The translations under genes were made by a program, and so were the position numbers. This document shows positions 1 through 13,923 of a DNA stretch of 64,000 bases, piece after piece. Numbering within the stretch: the first letter of the stretch is position 1; each line of letters starts with the position of its first letter. The notes beneath the pieces are model-generated. The model saw only the letters and a program-made list of their open reading frames with translations, was not told the DNA's origin and made no database searches. This DNA comes from Oscheius tipulae (Eukaryota > Nematoda > Chromadorea > Rhabditida > Rhabditidae). Where the stretch lies: the NCBI GenBank assembly GCA_037178975.1, contig JASJZH010000006.1, positions 2,790,001 through 2,854,000 of the forward strand, written 5' to 3'.

Positions 1-1790
1 TGGAGCTCTTCTTGCATGCGTCGATGAATCGTTCCAACATACTTTGTCGGTGTGGGATTGGAGCCGGAGAGAGAAAATTGCTGACAACAAGGTACATAAC
101 TTTTGACAATAAACATCTTTTCCAGGGAGCTAATGATCAAGTTTTTGGTTGCTTCTTCCATCCAACCATTAAAGGAAAATTAGTTATGTATGGAAAGGGT
201 CACTTCTCCTTTTGGCAGCTCGAAATTGAAGGAGGGTTTCTAATGAAACATGCAGTGTTGTTCGAAGTGGGTGCAACAGTTATCAAAGTACTAATTTTTT
301 TTAGGGAAGAGACAAACCGAAAACAGTTCTGTCTCTTGCTTTCACAACAGAGGGTCTCATTGTTTCTGGAGATTCGAACGGCACCATATCTCTGTGGGAT
401 CCGAATACTTACAAAGTACTGAAACAGGTTTGTTCATCGTTAAACAGACATTTAACCAAAACAATTAGGCTCACAATGTTCATCCTGGGGGAGTGTTTGC
501 CTTGACTGTCGGTCGCAAAGAAACTCTTTGGAGTGTGGGAAAAGATCGTAATGTATCCGAGTGGGAAACTGCAGATCTTGTAAAGAGAAGAAGGCCTATT
601 GAGGTTGGAACTCAGTATATGGCAAAAACATGATTCTCAGCTTCCCGATAACGCGGGACTTGCAAGATCTATCGTTTTTGGTGAAGGAAACCAGGTCCTT
701 GTCGGCTGTTCAACAAACACAATATTCTGCGGGGATATGGAACAAGGCTTTTCAGACTTCTTACAGGTGAGGAAAGTTTCCTCTGAAAAACACAAATTCA
801 GGGTGACAATGAAGATGTCGTTGCGTGTGTACAGATGCCGAACAGTTGTAACTTTGTCACTGCTAGCAAGGATAGTTCTGTGAGGATGTGGAACTCTGAA
901 TCGAAGAAGGCCGAATGGTTAAAGAACTACGGGGTATGAAAACCGAAAACTATAGGAAACAATTTTCAGGAACCCATTGAATGTCTCTCACTTCATCCAT
1001 CCGGAGACTTGGCTGCTATTGGATTCAGTTCAGGAATGTGGAGTGTCATTGACCTAGGAACTCGCGAAATTATTGCTGAACAAAAAGAGAGTACTCATCC
1101 AATCACATGCATCGAATGGGCCCCCAATGGCATTTTTATTCTCATAGCAACAAAGGTTTCTTACGCTTTAATGAACATGTCACAGACATCTCAGGATCTG
1201 TCAGCGTTGATATACCGCCTTGATAACGCCAAGCGCCTTCACAGATCCTGCCGAATTGGGGCGTTATCCTCGTGGCTGGTCAGTGCTGATTGGGATACGG
1301 AATCTGCCGTTGTTCGAGTGAATACCTCAGTAGGACATCTTCATCACTGTTCGTGATTGAAAACACAATAAAGATAAAATTAAGATAACTGCGTTGGAGA
1401 GCAGCTCGAGCCGAGTGGAGTTCGTGACCTCAAATGGTCTTCAATCAAATGTCGACTCAGTTTTGAAGCTGGTTGCGCTACTCATTCAACTAACGGTATG
1501 CGTGCAAAAACTTTTTTTCAGACTTATTTCCAGGTGTCACCACAGTCGCTGGAACCCATCAACTTGTGGCCGTTGGTCGCGATAGCGGAAATATACGTCT
1601 TTATAAAAACCCAGTTAGCAGCGCTATTGTATGACAGATCTTTGATCAGTTTTATCAGATTTTGCAGGCTGGACACCATCAACTCACCGGACACGGTTAC
1701 TCGGTGTCAGCCCTCTGCTTCGTAAAGAATCTCCTGATATCTGCCGGTACCAACGATGCGTCTCTGCTTCAGTGGAAGATCGAAGAATGA
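1..1790 (+). CDS. elp-1: EMAP-like WD-repeat protein, C-terminal part (5' end outside window)
   Basis: This is the C-terminal WD40 propeller of an echinoderm-microtubule-associated-protein-like (EML) protein, a family that binds microtubules. Exons joined in phase: 1-91, 126-266, 305-427, 469-603, 641-766, 802-933, 970-1155, 1195-1348, 1385-1495, 1534-1628, 1668-1790. Translated pieces match EML blades in order: LSVWDWSRREKI, VFGCFFHPTIKGKLVMYGKG, LIVSGDSNGTISLWDP, SVGKDRNVSEW, VTASKDSSVRMWNS, LSLHPSGDLAAIGFSSG and the terminal ISAGTNDASLLQWKIEE. In human EML proteins the protein also ends with a final blade of the ...IQWKL type, so the C terminus looks complete. Introns are 33-41 nt; the one before 1385 ends in AAG. 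A poly(A) signal AATAAA lies at 1816-1821. The N-terminal HELP region must lie upstream of the window. Family assignment is firm; the splice before 1385 was chosen because it preserves the frame and blade length. Confidence 0.88.
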
Positions 1791-1815
1791 AGACAGAAAC
1801 CACGCTGATTTTCTC

Positions 1816-1821
1816 AATAAA
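1816..1821 (+). promoter_or_regulatory. Poly(A) signal of the EML-like gene
   Basis: A canonical AATAAA starts 25 nt after the stop codon of the WD-repeat gene and fits the short 3' untranslated regions of nematodes. Confidence 0.6.
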
Positions 1822-2147
1822 CATAGAAGTAATTGTCGTCGAAATGGTCAATGATTGATAGGTCACGTTGTCTCCAAATTGCGACGACGACATCGGTGCT
1901 GGGCCGTTGGCCAGTTTGCTGGTGATGTTTTTATGCGAAAGCTTGATCATGCGCGCGATGCAATCGCAAAATCGGGAAAATTCAGACACTTTCTTCCTTC
2001 TTTCAGTGCTAGTGCAACTGTGTAACTGCAGATAAAGCCCATATCAGGCACCATCATCAGACAATTCCTTTATCTGCTTCTGCACTAACTGCCCTATTGA
2101 ACTTTCTGTGACTTTCTGTGATTAAGCTAAGTTAAGCTTTTAGGTCG

Positions 2148-3954
<1,807 letters not shown>

Positions 3955-4083
3955 CAATCCTACTAGCATAAGATAGGATTTTCCATAAAACTCTGTTTAT
4001 TGCTCTGTAACCTGCTCGTATATATGTGTTCTATTACACGTCGAAGTGGTAAAGCTTAAGGCACGACAGATTAATGACAGATG

Positions 4084-4953
4084 TTACACGCAACAATAAG
4101 CGAAGTAGGCACCCTCGTGGCAGACAGCGTTCTCAGGGCAGAAGTTGTGACTGCAAGACTTTCCGAGATGGATCAGCTGGAATCCGAACTGCTCGGATTT
4201 GTAGAACTTCTTGGTTGGTCCACAGTCTGGCTTGTAGTTAGCGTTCACCTTATCTAAATTGAGTGATACTCTCGTATTTCTATCAAATTACCTGACAACT
4301 TGGCGTCACAGCAGATTCCGACAGCAAAGCCCATTTTGCAGACAGATCCAGGAGGGCACTCCAGAGGCACGGGAACATTCGTCTGACAGTGAGTGGTGTT
4401 GTCAACACGACGGACAGGGTCGGTATTTGCCGGACAGGTGTGGAAATCCACTTTAACTGACAGATAAAAGAGTGTTGTGCCTTGAACTTACTTGGAATGC
4501 ATTTTCTCTGGCAGTGATCTTTCGTGTCAAAGTTGTTCTTGTTCCCACCGCAGCCGGTGTATTTAAAGGCCAGGCAAGTCAGTGTGTCTTTGTCCATGTA
4601 CCACTGAAAATGTTTTATAGGACCTACATAGTAGTTTGGCAATCTGGCTGGGTACGTGCGCACTGGGTTCGCGCAATTTTTTTTAGACAACACGCAATTG
4701 ACAGATCTTGCTTTGAAATCAATTGACTATATAAAAGGTAACTTCAATATCTAGTTATTATGACATTCACACTCACCCGAATAGAAGAAGTGGTATTTCC
4801 ATCACACGTTTCTTCTCCAAGACTCAAAGGCTCGGCACATTCGCCTCTCAGTTGAAACTTTTCTAAAGCCACCAATTTTTTATAGAAACAAATGTACCTA
4901 CCCTGTGCACTGGCGAGGATGCAAAAAGACAGGAATAAAGTAGCCTTCCACAT
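4084..4953 (-). CDS. Secreted Kunitz/BPTI plus lustrin-type cysteine-rich protein
   Basis: A small secreted protein built from one Kunitz-like domain and two lustrin-type cysteine-rich modules, an arrangement common in nematode cuticle or extracellular protease-inhibitor-like proteins. The ATG at 4953 directly follows TTGCAG. A signal peptide (MWKATLFLSFCILASAQ) is followed by exons 4777-4862, 4628-4726 plus 4492-4603, 4292-4456 and 4084-4253. The Kunitz block reads CANPVR...WYMDKDTLTCLAF, then KYTGCGGNKNNFDTKDHCQRKC. The last two modules end in GICC and AYCC. The residue matching Cys14 of BPTI, next to the P1 site, is absent while the Cys38 equivalent is kept, so classic trypsin inhibition is doubtful. 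The stretch 4604-4627 may be a 24-nt intron; removing it restores near-normal Kunitz spacing. The gene is convergent with kmo-1, with 129 nt between stops. Biological target unknown. Confidence 0.82.
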
Positions 4954-7900
4954 CTGCAACTTTTTAGTTAATTGGACCAGAGGCAAAGAAGATAAAGACT
5001 GAAGTAAATATGCAGTAGGTGTTTGTTGGGAAGAGTGTAATACTGCTATCGACAGCTCGCAGTGAACTGACCCAATGAACCGTGAACGACCTCACGCAAT
5101 CTGGTGTTCATGGCAGGCGTTTATATTGGACTGTCTAGTTTTGATTATGAAGCCGACACCCAAATATAGAAGCTGGCAAACATGAGGGGAAAGAAAAAAA
5201 ATTGCTGCAAAGATCAGCTGAGAAAGAAGAGTTCTGTGCTCAAGTGCAAATTGTAAACATTCTGTGCCATAGGTCGTCTGGTGTCAAGTGGAAAGGGAAC
5301 TATTAGTCCGAACAAACAGCGCGACAATCAATGAAATCAGCTGGCATCCATCGCCGAGAGTGCGAGAACAGCCGCAAGATAAAAAGTGCCAGGATTGATG
5401 TGGAAGACAAGGTAAAAGTATAAAGATGAACGAAGAAAAGGTTTGGTAGCGGGGTCATGAGGCATTGCTGTATTTTCTGGAAACAAGACTGTTGACAACA
5501 AACCAATTGACGGAAGCAGAGAGATGTTGACGAACAGGTCTTTTCACGTATTGAAGCAACATGTGGATGTGCGGCGGCAGTTGCCACAATTGCGAAAGTT
5601 GGTAGAGATATAAATAAATTTGAGCATTAAAATACGAACTCATGGGAGACGCCGTTATATAGAAGCTCGAAGAATAGGTATTTGTTAAACTCAAGAGACG
5701 GACGTGGGTCATTCGCGCAATAAGATGAGTCACTGCTCCAAGGTGGAAAAGGAAGAGTCCAGACAGGGACCATATGCGTTGGATACTTCAGGACAAGATG
5801 AGTTCATGAGTCACAATATAAGTTTCCTAACATTCAAAGTGTCATGGGCGAAAAGACATCTAGTATTATTTACATCAGCCAGCTTGGCAATAGACGTCGT
5901 CTCCGAAGTTGACCTAAAAATGAACAAGATTCTCTCACTTGATGCTTCTAACCATACCACATTTTTATGGATATAGTAATCTCGTACTTTTGGCCTAAAA
6001 CAGGCAGAGTAGTTCAAAATAGCCTGAATACATTTACCTAGCTTTACAGGATCATAGGTTGTCAAACCGCATCGTGTAACTGTAAAGTCAAACTACTCTA
6101 AACTAACAGCAAACATATCAACGTTTAATCCTCTGCCTCAAATGATGTCTATCTTTCTAAATTTCATCCGTCTCTGCAACTATAGTTCTGCCAGCCAGCC
6201 TCTGCACAACAAGAAAACTACGTGTCCATAAGACTGATGCATGTTCAGCAGACGGCACCTTTTTTCTTTATAGTTGACCTCATGGTCAGTGGCTCTTAGT
6301 TCAATTGAGTTTTTCTCCCACGATGAAGTGAGGCGTAAGATGCCAAATTCCGGTAGTGAGGAAGACATAACTCGCACTGAGCAACTTCAACTTTCTACGC
6401 CTTTGTTATAATTGCTTGAATAAAAACGGGATGAAAACAGCATCAAGTTGTCTAGATTGCCAATTTCCCGGGTTGGAAGCTTCTCACCTCACAATAGCTC
6501 TTCTTTAGTGGATCCTTTATGACGTAGACGGGGCTCCCCTAGATGCATATGGGCCTATGAGATGAACCTTGTGCAAGAAATTGAAACCCTTCTGGGCGTA
6601 AGTGTTCGTACGGACATATTACCCTGCAGGCTGGTCTAGTCTGAGGGTGTCCTGAAGTGGTCCGCACTTCCAGACAACTTTTAATCCTAATGACAACATG
6701 GGTGACCGTGGAAGCGTGATGCCAGGAAGATTTCCAGGCTTAGTTTTATGTGGTTCCTTTGTTGCCTTATACCTAAAAAAAAAAACCAGAAACTTTCTTG
6801 GCTATTTCTGATTTCGACTTAGACCTCTTTAGTGACACCAAAATCACACTTGCGCATCAGATTTCGCTTCTCAAATGTCTAGTCTCCAGTTTTGGAGACC
6901 AATCAGCTGTGAATTTTGTTGTATCTGAGCACTACTGATATCACTCTCTTTTTACTTGAGTTGCTCATCCCCTTTTTCCAACATTTTCATCAACCTACTA
7001 ACATTGATTAGCCCACTATTCACACTTCTAACAGCAGCATTTCGTGATATAATCGAGTAAGCCCTGCTAAAGTTGTCCCGAAACTAATTATCAAAAACTA
7101 TTGCCCTACCGATAATATGTCCAATGAACAGACCTTTTATTGTAAGCAGAACGATTTCCCAGAAAATTTTTAAGCCTACGTCTGTTCAATTATTCATACT
7201 ATTTACGACCTCAAAACAAGCTCGGCTTTATCCATTCTCTGATTATCGCCAGACATCCAGCATTTCCGATTTCGAAAAGAGCTGGGACCAAATGTGACCG
7301 CTGATCTATCTTCTCCTCGCCTGATCTAATTTCTCAATAGCACTTCCGTCAGCTCTTTTTCACGTCTTTTTAACCAAGTCGAAGACTCTATTAAGCGGTA
7401 CTTAAACTATAATAACTATAGAATTGGTTGAAGAGTAAAAGGAACACTATCACATGGCGACGACAAAATTTAAGATCGCTTTGGCCACATGTCATCAGCT
7501 CGTTTATTGCTCGTCAATTGTGTCGGAGCACAGCCGTCGTTGAGACTTTTGCATGACTGAAACAATTTTACGTCTTTCTTACCTCTCAAGCCCGTGACTC
7601 AGAATAGTCTCATTTCCTGATTGTTGCGGTGACAATTTGTCGAAAAAGTTTGTGACGAATGCGAATTTTCACTTGTCTTACACAGGCGAGGCGCTGATGA
7701 ATGGCGGCGGGAAGAAGGCAGATGTGCTCTCATGATGCAGCCTCAATCTATCTCAATTGATCTACCGTTATTTTTTCGAGGGGATGTAGTATCTGGTGTC
7801 TGTTGACAATAGTCTCTCATGGGCTGCTCTTTTAAGGAAATTAAATGTCGTCTCTTGATTGCTGTAGAACTCGCATCCTCATCGTCATTCCAATCACTTT

Positions 7901-10900
7901 TCATACTGAAAACAAAGGGTACATCCTGGAAGAATGCCGTCAAGTAGCATCCGTATTTCCTTTTTTGCTGTTTCTACTTCTAATGACTTCTGGACATTAT
8001 TCACTAGCACTTTTCTAGGAAGTGGCTCTCGTTATTGCTTCGCAAATCTGTGAGATTCATCACACATATATTAATGTTAAACTCCTGCCAAATTATTTGA
8101 AAAGAAGTCACAAAAATAGCAGTTACTCTTGAGTCATATTGTACCTAAAAAGATTTATTGAATCGTTCTCTGGGTGGTTTCACATGGCACTTTGCGATTT
8201 TCAAACTCAGCATTAGGACTTTGATATCACTAGGCTAACTACAATTTGCAAAAACTTAAAAAGGTTTTTACAGCGCATCAAGTAAGCAGCTTTTAGCTCA
8301 GCAACATCGTTGCACCTGTCGCCCAGACTTCTTTAAAGCTCAGGAACATCATTTTGAATTTTTCTTTTGAACAAATCTTTTAAGCTATATATAGTACCGT
8401 GGTTTTCCATAATTTTGTTATCATGCCAATCTCTCAAATCTGGAGTAAAGGTAATTTACTTGGTGACCCATAAACTATAGTTGATTCACGTTGTTACAAT
8501 CCTAAAAGAACTTTTCTGTTTTTTTGTTCTCCTACGCGAAACGACAATATCGTTGAGCTAAAAACAAGTCAATCAGTTCAGGGTGTTCGATCTGGGTCAG
8601 CTGATCTTTGCTTAAACATCACACCCAGCTCAATTTCTCTGATGGCATCATTGTTTCGATTTCAAATGATATCATGTGTAATCCATATCTCCGACTTGTT
8701 GCTAAAATCAGTTCAATCCGCACTGATGTGTTAAGAAAAGATAATCCCACCGACTCTTATAAAAGATTTCTTCTTAGAGCACATGGCCGAGCTTCCGCAG
8801 CGAATTGCATTCAAACTAGGAGCTAATGACTATTGTTAGAGTCAAGAGGTCTCAACTTCACAAACATTTTACAAACGCAGAGCATATTAAAATAAGAGAA
8901 TTTATGACTCCTTCCGAGAAATGGCTGTGAATGCCCACTTGTCTGCATGTTTCTGCGAGTCTATACTGCTCAAACATGTGGTAATGCCCATCAAATACCA
9001 CATTTGCTTTCCCCACTTAACAACCTGCCTCACTTGATTCCATTTTGACAATACTTGTTCCGGCTGTGTTTTCCTCCCAGGAAGGTGTGCTGTTTCACGT
9101 TGACAAGCAGATTTGTTCTCGGGTCCGATGACCCACCGTCTCCAATTACATCGGCCACCGATTATTCTTTGGCTTTTAACAAGCTTTGTTTTCACGTCAT
9201 CATGAGTGTTTATGTTTAATGAGTTGACTTTCTTGCGGTAAAGCTACATTTTACAAAATCCTCTTTATTATGCAAGTTGTGAACATTCTCAAGATCAAAA
9301 TGTTGTTTCCGCTGTTTCCAACAGTTGTGAATTAGGTAAAAACAAGATGCTTCCACATTCTGTCTCAAGTTACTTAAGCTGTTTTCAACTTGAACTACTG
9401 GCATTCTTAAGTCGTTGCCAGAAGTGTTTCCTAACTATTCCTGGCTATGTGGTACAAATAGTTTACTTCGCTGACATCAAATTCATAGGCTACACTTGTT
9501 TACTATGTTGCTTTCTGCAAACAATCAGAAACTCACCAATGGATCCTGATTCTATTTGACGTTTGCCTCAATTCTGCCTCCCAATTATTTTATTGACCAT
9601 GTTGGTCATAATTCACTTTTTTGCCCTGTATACTCACCAAGATGAACTGAACCGGCTATTTTGGCCATCATCACATGTCTCGGTCCGTGGGGTCTCTCGA
9701 CTCATTATTATATCCTCGGTCACTGTTATCCCCATCATCTCCAACAATTGAGTTCCCAACTGTTCCTTGTCTTCAAAACCGTAGGGCTGGAGGAAGTTCC
9801 TCTGGGTAGGTTTCACTTTGTTTCATCAAGCAATCGTTGAGAACATGTAAGTAATAATGACGCGGTTTCAGCATGCGGTGCAGAGCATCTTCCTACTGCC
9901 AACTCGAAGACCGACGACAATTTTTGACACCAACTTCCCCTTCCGCATATACCTTGGGAAAAAAAGCCGACTCGCCATCCACGCAGGGTGAGTGGGAGAG
10001 ACAGCTTGGGAAAGCTACTTACTTAAATAGTAGCTACTCCTTCAACCATGTCATAGTAAAAAGACTTGATCGGTCAACAACACAGGTGCCAATATCCTGA
10101 AATGGCAGTAATTGGCGGTAAGAAATGGCAACAAACGACTGCTTGGCGCCATTTTATTCACAGTATGTAGATTTTATTCCTGTGATATGGAAAGAGCCAA
10201 TTACTAATTGTCTCAGGTGCATACGGGCAACCCCCTCACTTGAATCCGTTTCCGTCGCTCTCTTATTGCATATGATGATGAGGCAAATGACTTGTAACCC
10301 AATATTTTCGGATTTTTCAAAGATTTTCCGGTAATTTATTTGCGCAAAAGTCAAAACAACATTTTGTACCACAAGCTGAACTGTGGCCCCTTTGGGGCTC
10401 GTGACAGGCAGATGTTGTTCCAGTCGAGCTACCCTGACAGGAGCAACGTTCTCACAGAGACGCATCTCCCAAACTGACTTGACTGGCAAAGAGTAACTGC
10501 TGTCACAAAGCATGTGTGACAAGATGGCAATTAGGGCTTCATACAGACAGACACACACATAGACTTTTGGGCATTTTGAACTAGATTCACCGTGAAAAAG
10601 ATTTTTGATGTCGCCAAGCTTGTCACAACTGGATCCCCATCAATTCACTTTCAAATGTATGTTGTTTGAAACGAATCACCTGCCTCACAATGGTTTACCC
10701 GTTTCGCCACCCTGTAGCTCTGTAAACCTGAGAATAACAAGCAGATTTCCAGATTCTTTATCAACTCTTTGTACCCTCCGAGTGATCTTCCTCATTTTAA
10801 CTGACCTCATTCTTGTCGGGTTCCGGCTGAAGATTTATTGCCAAAAGTGCTGCTCCGCAGATAATCTCCATAAAAATTTCCACAACTTCAGCCGTTCCAG

Positions 10901-13900
10901 TGACCCCACAAGGGAGCTTTATGTTTGCCCTATATCTTTCGGTTTAATCTGGATTCTTAACTTATTCAAATCATTTTTTAGCTCGATTTATCGGTAAACC
11001 AGGTGGAATGTAAACTAGATCATGTGCTGAAATGACCCTTTCCAATAATTTCAAAATTTTTACAAAGTTAGACGCGTTGTTTTGGTATGAGATCTACACG
11101 CAAGAGAATTATTTTTTGAGAGTGTATCTTGGCGTGCAATACATGATTTTCCACCATACATAAGGAATTGATAACGGTTCGTTCTAGGTTCATCTCACAA
11201 TTAGCAAGGCTCGCTTATTTTTTCGCTTTCTGAAAACTTTCCGTAAGGTTAGCATAGAAAGTTTTTATTTTCTCATAACTAGTTTTCTGATCAATTGCTG
11301 TTGTTTGACAGTGTGTATTAATTTTACAGACATAAATATGTCTGACCCAAAAACCGTATCACTTGGTTTTACCACGAGGGTTGCATGCTGCGTACTACAA
11401 TCCTGATCTCCTCCCCGTTTTCCGGTATCATTGCCCTCCACTTTACTGAATGGCATTACTTAAACGATACGTTTCCACAAAGATGGCCTCATTGGATCTA
11501 CCCCGTCCAAACGGTTACAACGTTTTTCTTCAACGCCGTAGCATGAGCTTGGAGCATCGAAAAATGCGCGGGAAGCTGATACGACGGCAAAGGTTTTACA
11601 GTGGACCAAGTAAGAAAACATAAATGTTAAGTTCATTCAGAATGGCCAACAGGTAGCAACAAAGACGTTGGCGCGGTCGAATCTATTGAGTAAAAACTAT
11701 AAACTGAATGTTTTCAGCATCGTCGAATCTCACCAGCTCTTTGACAGCCTTACCACAGTGAGTTTTTCTTTTGTTGTAATTGATGGGGAACTCAGCAGCG
11801 TAATTATGGGTCAAAAGAGTACCTGGAAGTCTTTTGCTCAATAAATGCAGTCTTTTTCTAGACGTAAGCGTGTAATTGGTCGTGTCAGTCAAATGAACTG
11901 ATTTGGGGGTGAGGTTCCTCGCATAAAGCAACCCCAACTGCTTTAGACGCCTTTTTCACATCTTCAAACAAAAACAAACATTTATGTTTTTTGAACTGCA
12001 TCCTTTAATTGGATTCTTTTCACTGTTCTTGGTCTTGTTGATTGCATCCATTGCATCCAGTTCACAGGCTGATAGGCTACCCTTGACGATTGCTTAATGG
12101 TTCTGAATTTTGCACTTTCGGTTCACCTAGCACGTTTCAGGAAGAACGTGATATCTTGTCTTTTACTGATACTTATAAAATGAGCTTCAAACATGCGAAC
12201 GTCAAAGAAACTCCTTCCATACTTCTCTTTTTAGTTAGTTGCGAAAAGACCCGCTAATGAAGTTTACACTTCTACCCAAATTTAGGAAGTCCCGTCCCTT
12301 TGTCCAACACCTCGGCACACTCTTACTTGAGGTGTTTAGTATGACGGTGATTTTATTCTGGCGATAGTATCTAAAGAAATATTTGTTTCGTTGTTAGCTA
12401 TCATAATGAATAAAAGACGACAAATCTCGGATTTCAGTGCTGGTTGCCACGTCGGACGCTCTCTGATCAAAGGAAACACCGTTTGTAATACGTCATCAAA
12501 GAGGATGGAGTAAGTTTTTTCCCCCGGTAACATTTTAACAACTGAAGTTCGATTCCAAAGCTAATGAAAAAGTGTTATTACTGAGTGGTGCACCTGTCGC
12601 ATGTCGACAGGCCATTTGAGAGTTCAGAATGCCAGTCTGGTCATTTTACTTTGCTTCTCCGATCTGAGCGCGTATCCAACTTTTTGCTCATGACATTTAA
12701 GACATGGATACAATGCAATGTGACTACGTTCACAGTTTAACCCAATAAATTTCTCATATTTGGAAACTAGGTTTTGAGAGAAAGTAATCTTAATGTTTGC
12801 TCCTCTTTTTTGCACTCACCTATTCCCCTCGAAAGATTACGAAAGACTATGATTAGACACTAGTGTTAATCCGTAAATTGGTATTACGTATTTGCCTTTA
12901 TTCTCCTTCTTCCGCCTTGTTAGCCATTCTGGGGTGCTGATTTGTCATTCGATATAAGCTAAGCGTCATTTGTTTTAAGTCTACCTCTGTAGTTTTCATA
13001 GGTAGCTGGCCAGCCAATCATAATACATAGACATGCAGCCGTTGGTGTGAGAACTCATTCCGCCTCTCTCCAACGACCTCCCATTCACACCTTTGCCCCC
13101 GGCCTTTTTATTCAACTTGTTTTTTCTCCGTTTCTAGTCAAAGACTCTCGGCCAAAACAAAGACCTCAAAAAACGATAATGAGCCAGCGTTCAAATTGGT
13201 CTTTGAGTCATTCCTATGCACTTTACCATTCGTACGAAATCACAGCCTCTTCCTTTGTGATAGAAATCCTCATGGCAGCAGTTTTGATGCTAATATGGCG
13301 GAATGAGGTGAACATACAACTTTCATGCCGCCTTTCTTCCCCCACAAACAAAACACGTTCTTCTTTTTCCAGGCTCGGACCATGATTATTCGTATTAAAT
13401 GAAATCGTAAATATATTAAAATGCGAAGGAAAACAAGGGCCCGGAAGCCCAAATTTGATTGCTTAAATTAATTGACAATGTCATTTTACGGTTTCATGTC
13501 GTTTTAATCCCTCCCTTTTTCTCTTCGGCATAAAATTTTTAGGACAAACTTAAAACATTGTACTCTACTGCTCTCGGCCAATTTGAACTTGTCTAGCCAT
13601 TATCACTTTCATAGTTCTGCGTTCTTTTGGATCTCATGACGTTTTACAAATCATTGACGAGGATTTCTAGTGGGCGAGAGAATAAACACCTGTTATTGGT
13701 GTCGTTTAACTAACAATTCAGTGTTTTGCTTCTTCTCCAGTCGTTCATCATTTTAGCTGTTGTCTTAGTGTCACTTTCTACTAAAGGAATTCCTCTCCCT
13801 CGCTCCATTGCATTCATCCATGAGAATTATCATCCAAATAGCCTCCAGCAATGAGATATTTTACTCTCTTCTATGCTCAAGCTCTTATGTTCATTCCTCT

Positions 13901-13923
13901 AAATTAAACTTCCCTTAGTGAGG
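4954..13923. other. Long intergenic region without a convincing gene
   Basis: About 9 kb between the Kunitz gene and the first exon of the potassium channel. Open frames here are short, low in similarity to anything I recognise and not flanked by phase-matched splice sites. The longest, on the minus strand at 10154-10558 (134 codons), and one at 11683-11937 could be exons of unknown genes or chance. The sequence is AT-rich and pyrimidine-rich, as expected for promoter or enhancer DNA of the neighbouring channel gene. I saw no tRNA, rRNA or transposon terminal repeats. Undetected multi-exon genes remain possible because exons in this genome can be very short. Confidence 0.45.

Noticed and set aside
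10154-10558. 134-codon minus-strand open frame, the longest in the left intergenic region
   Set aside because: No recognisable domain, no splice-site or start context, and composition not clearly coding; kept only as a note.
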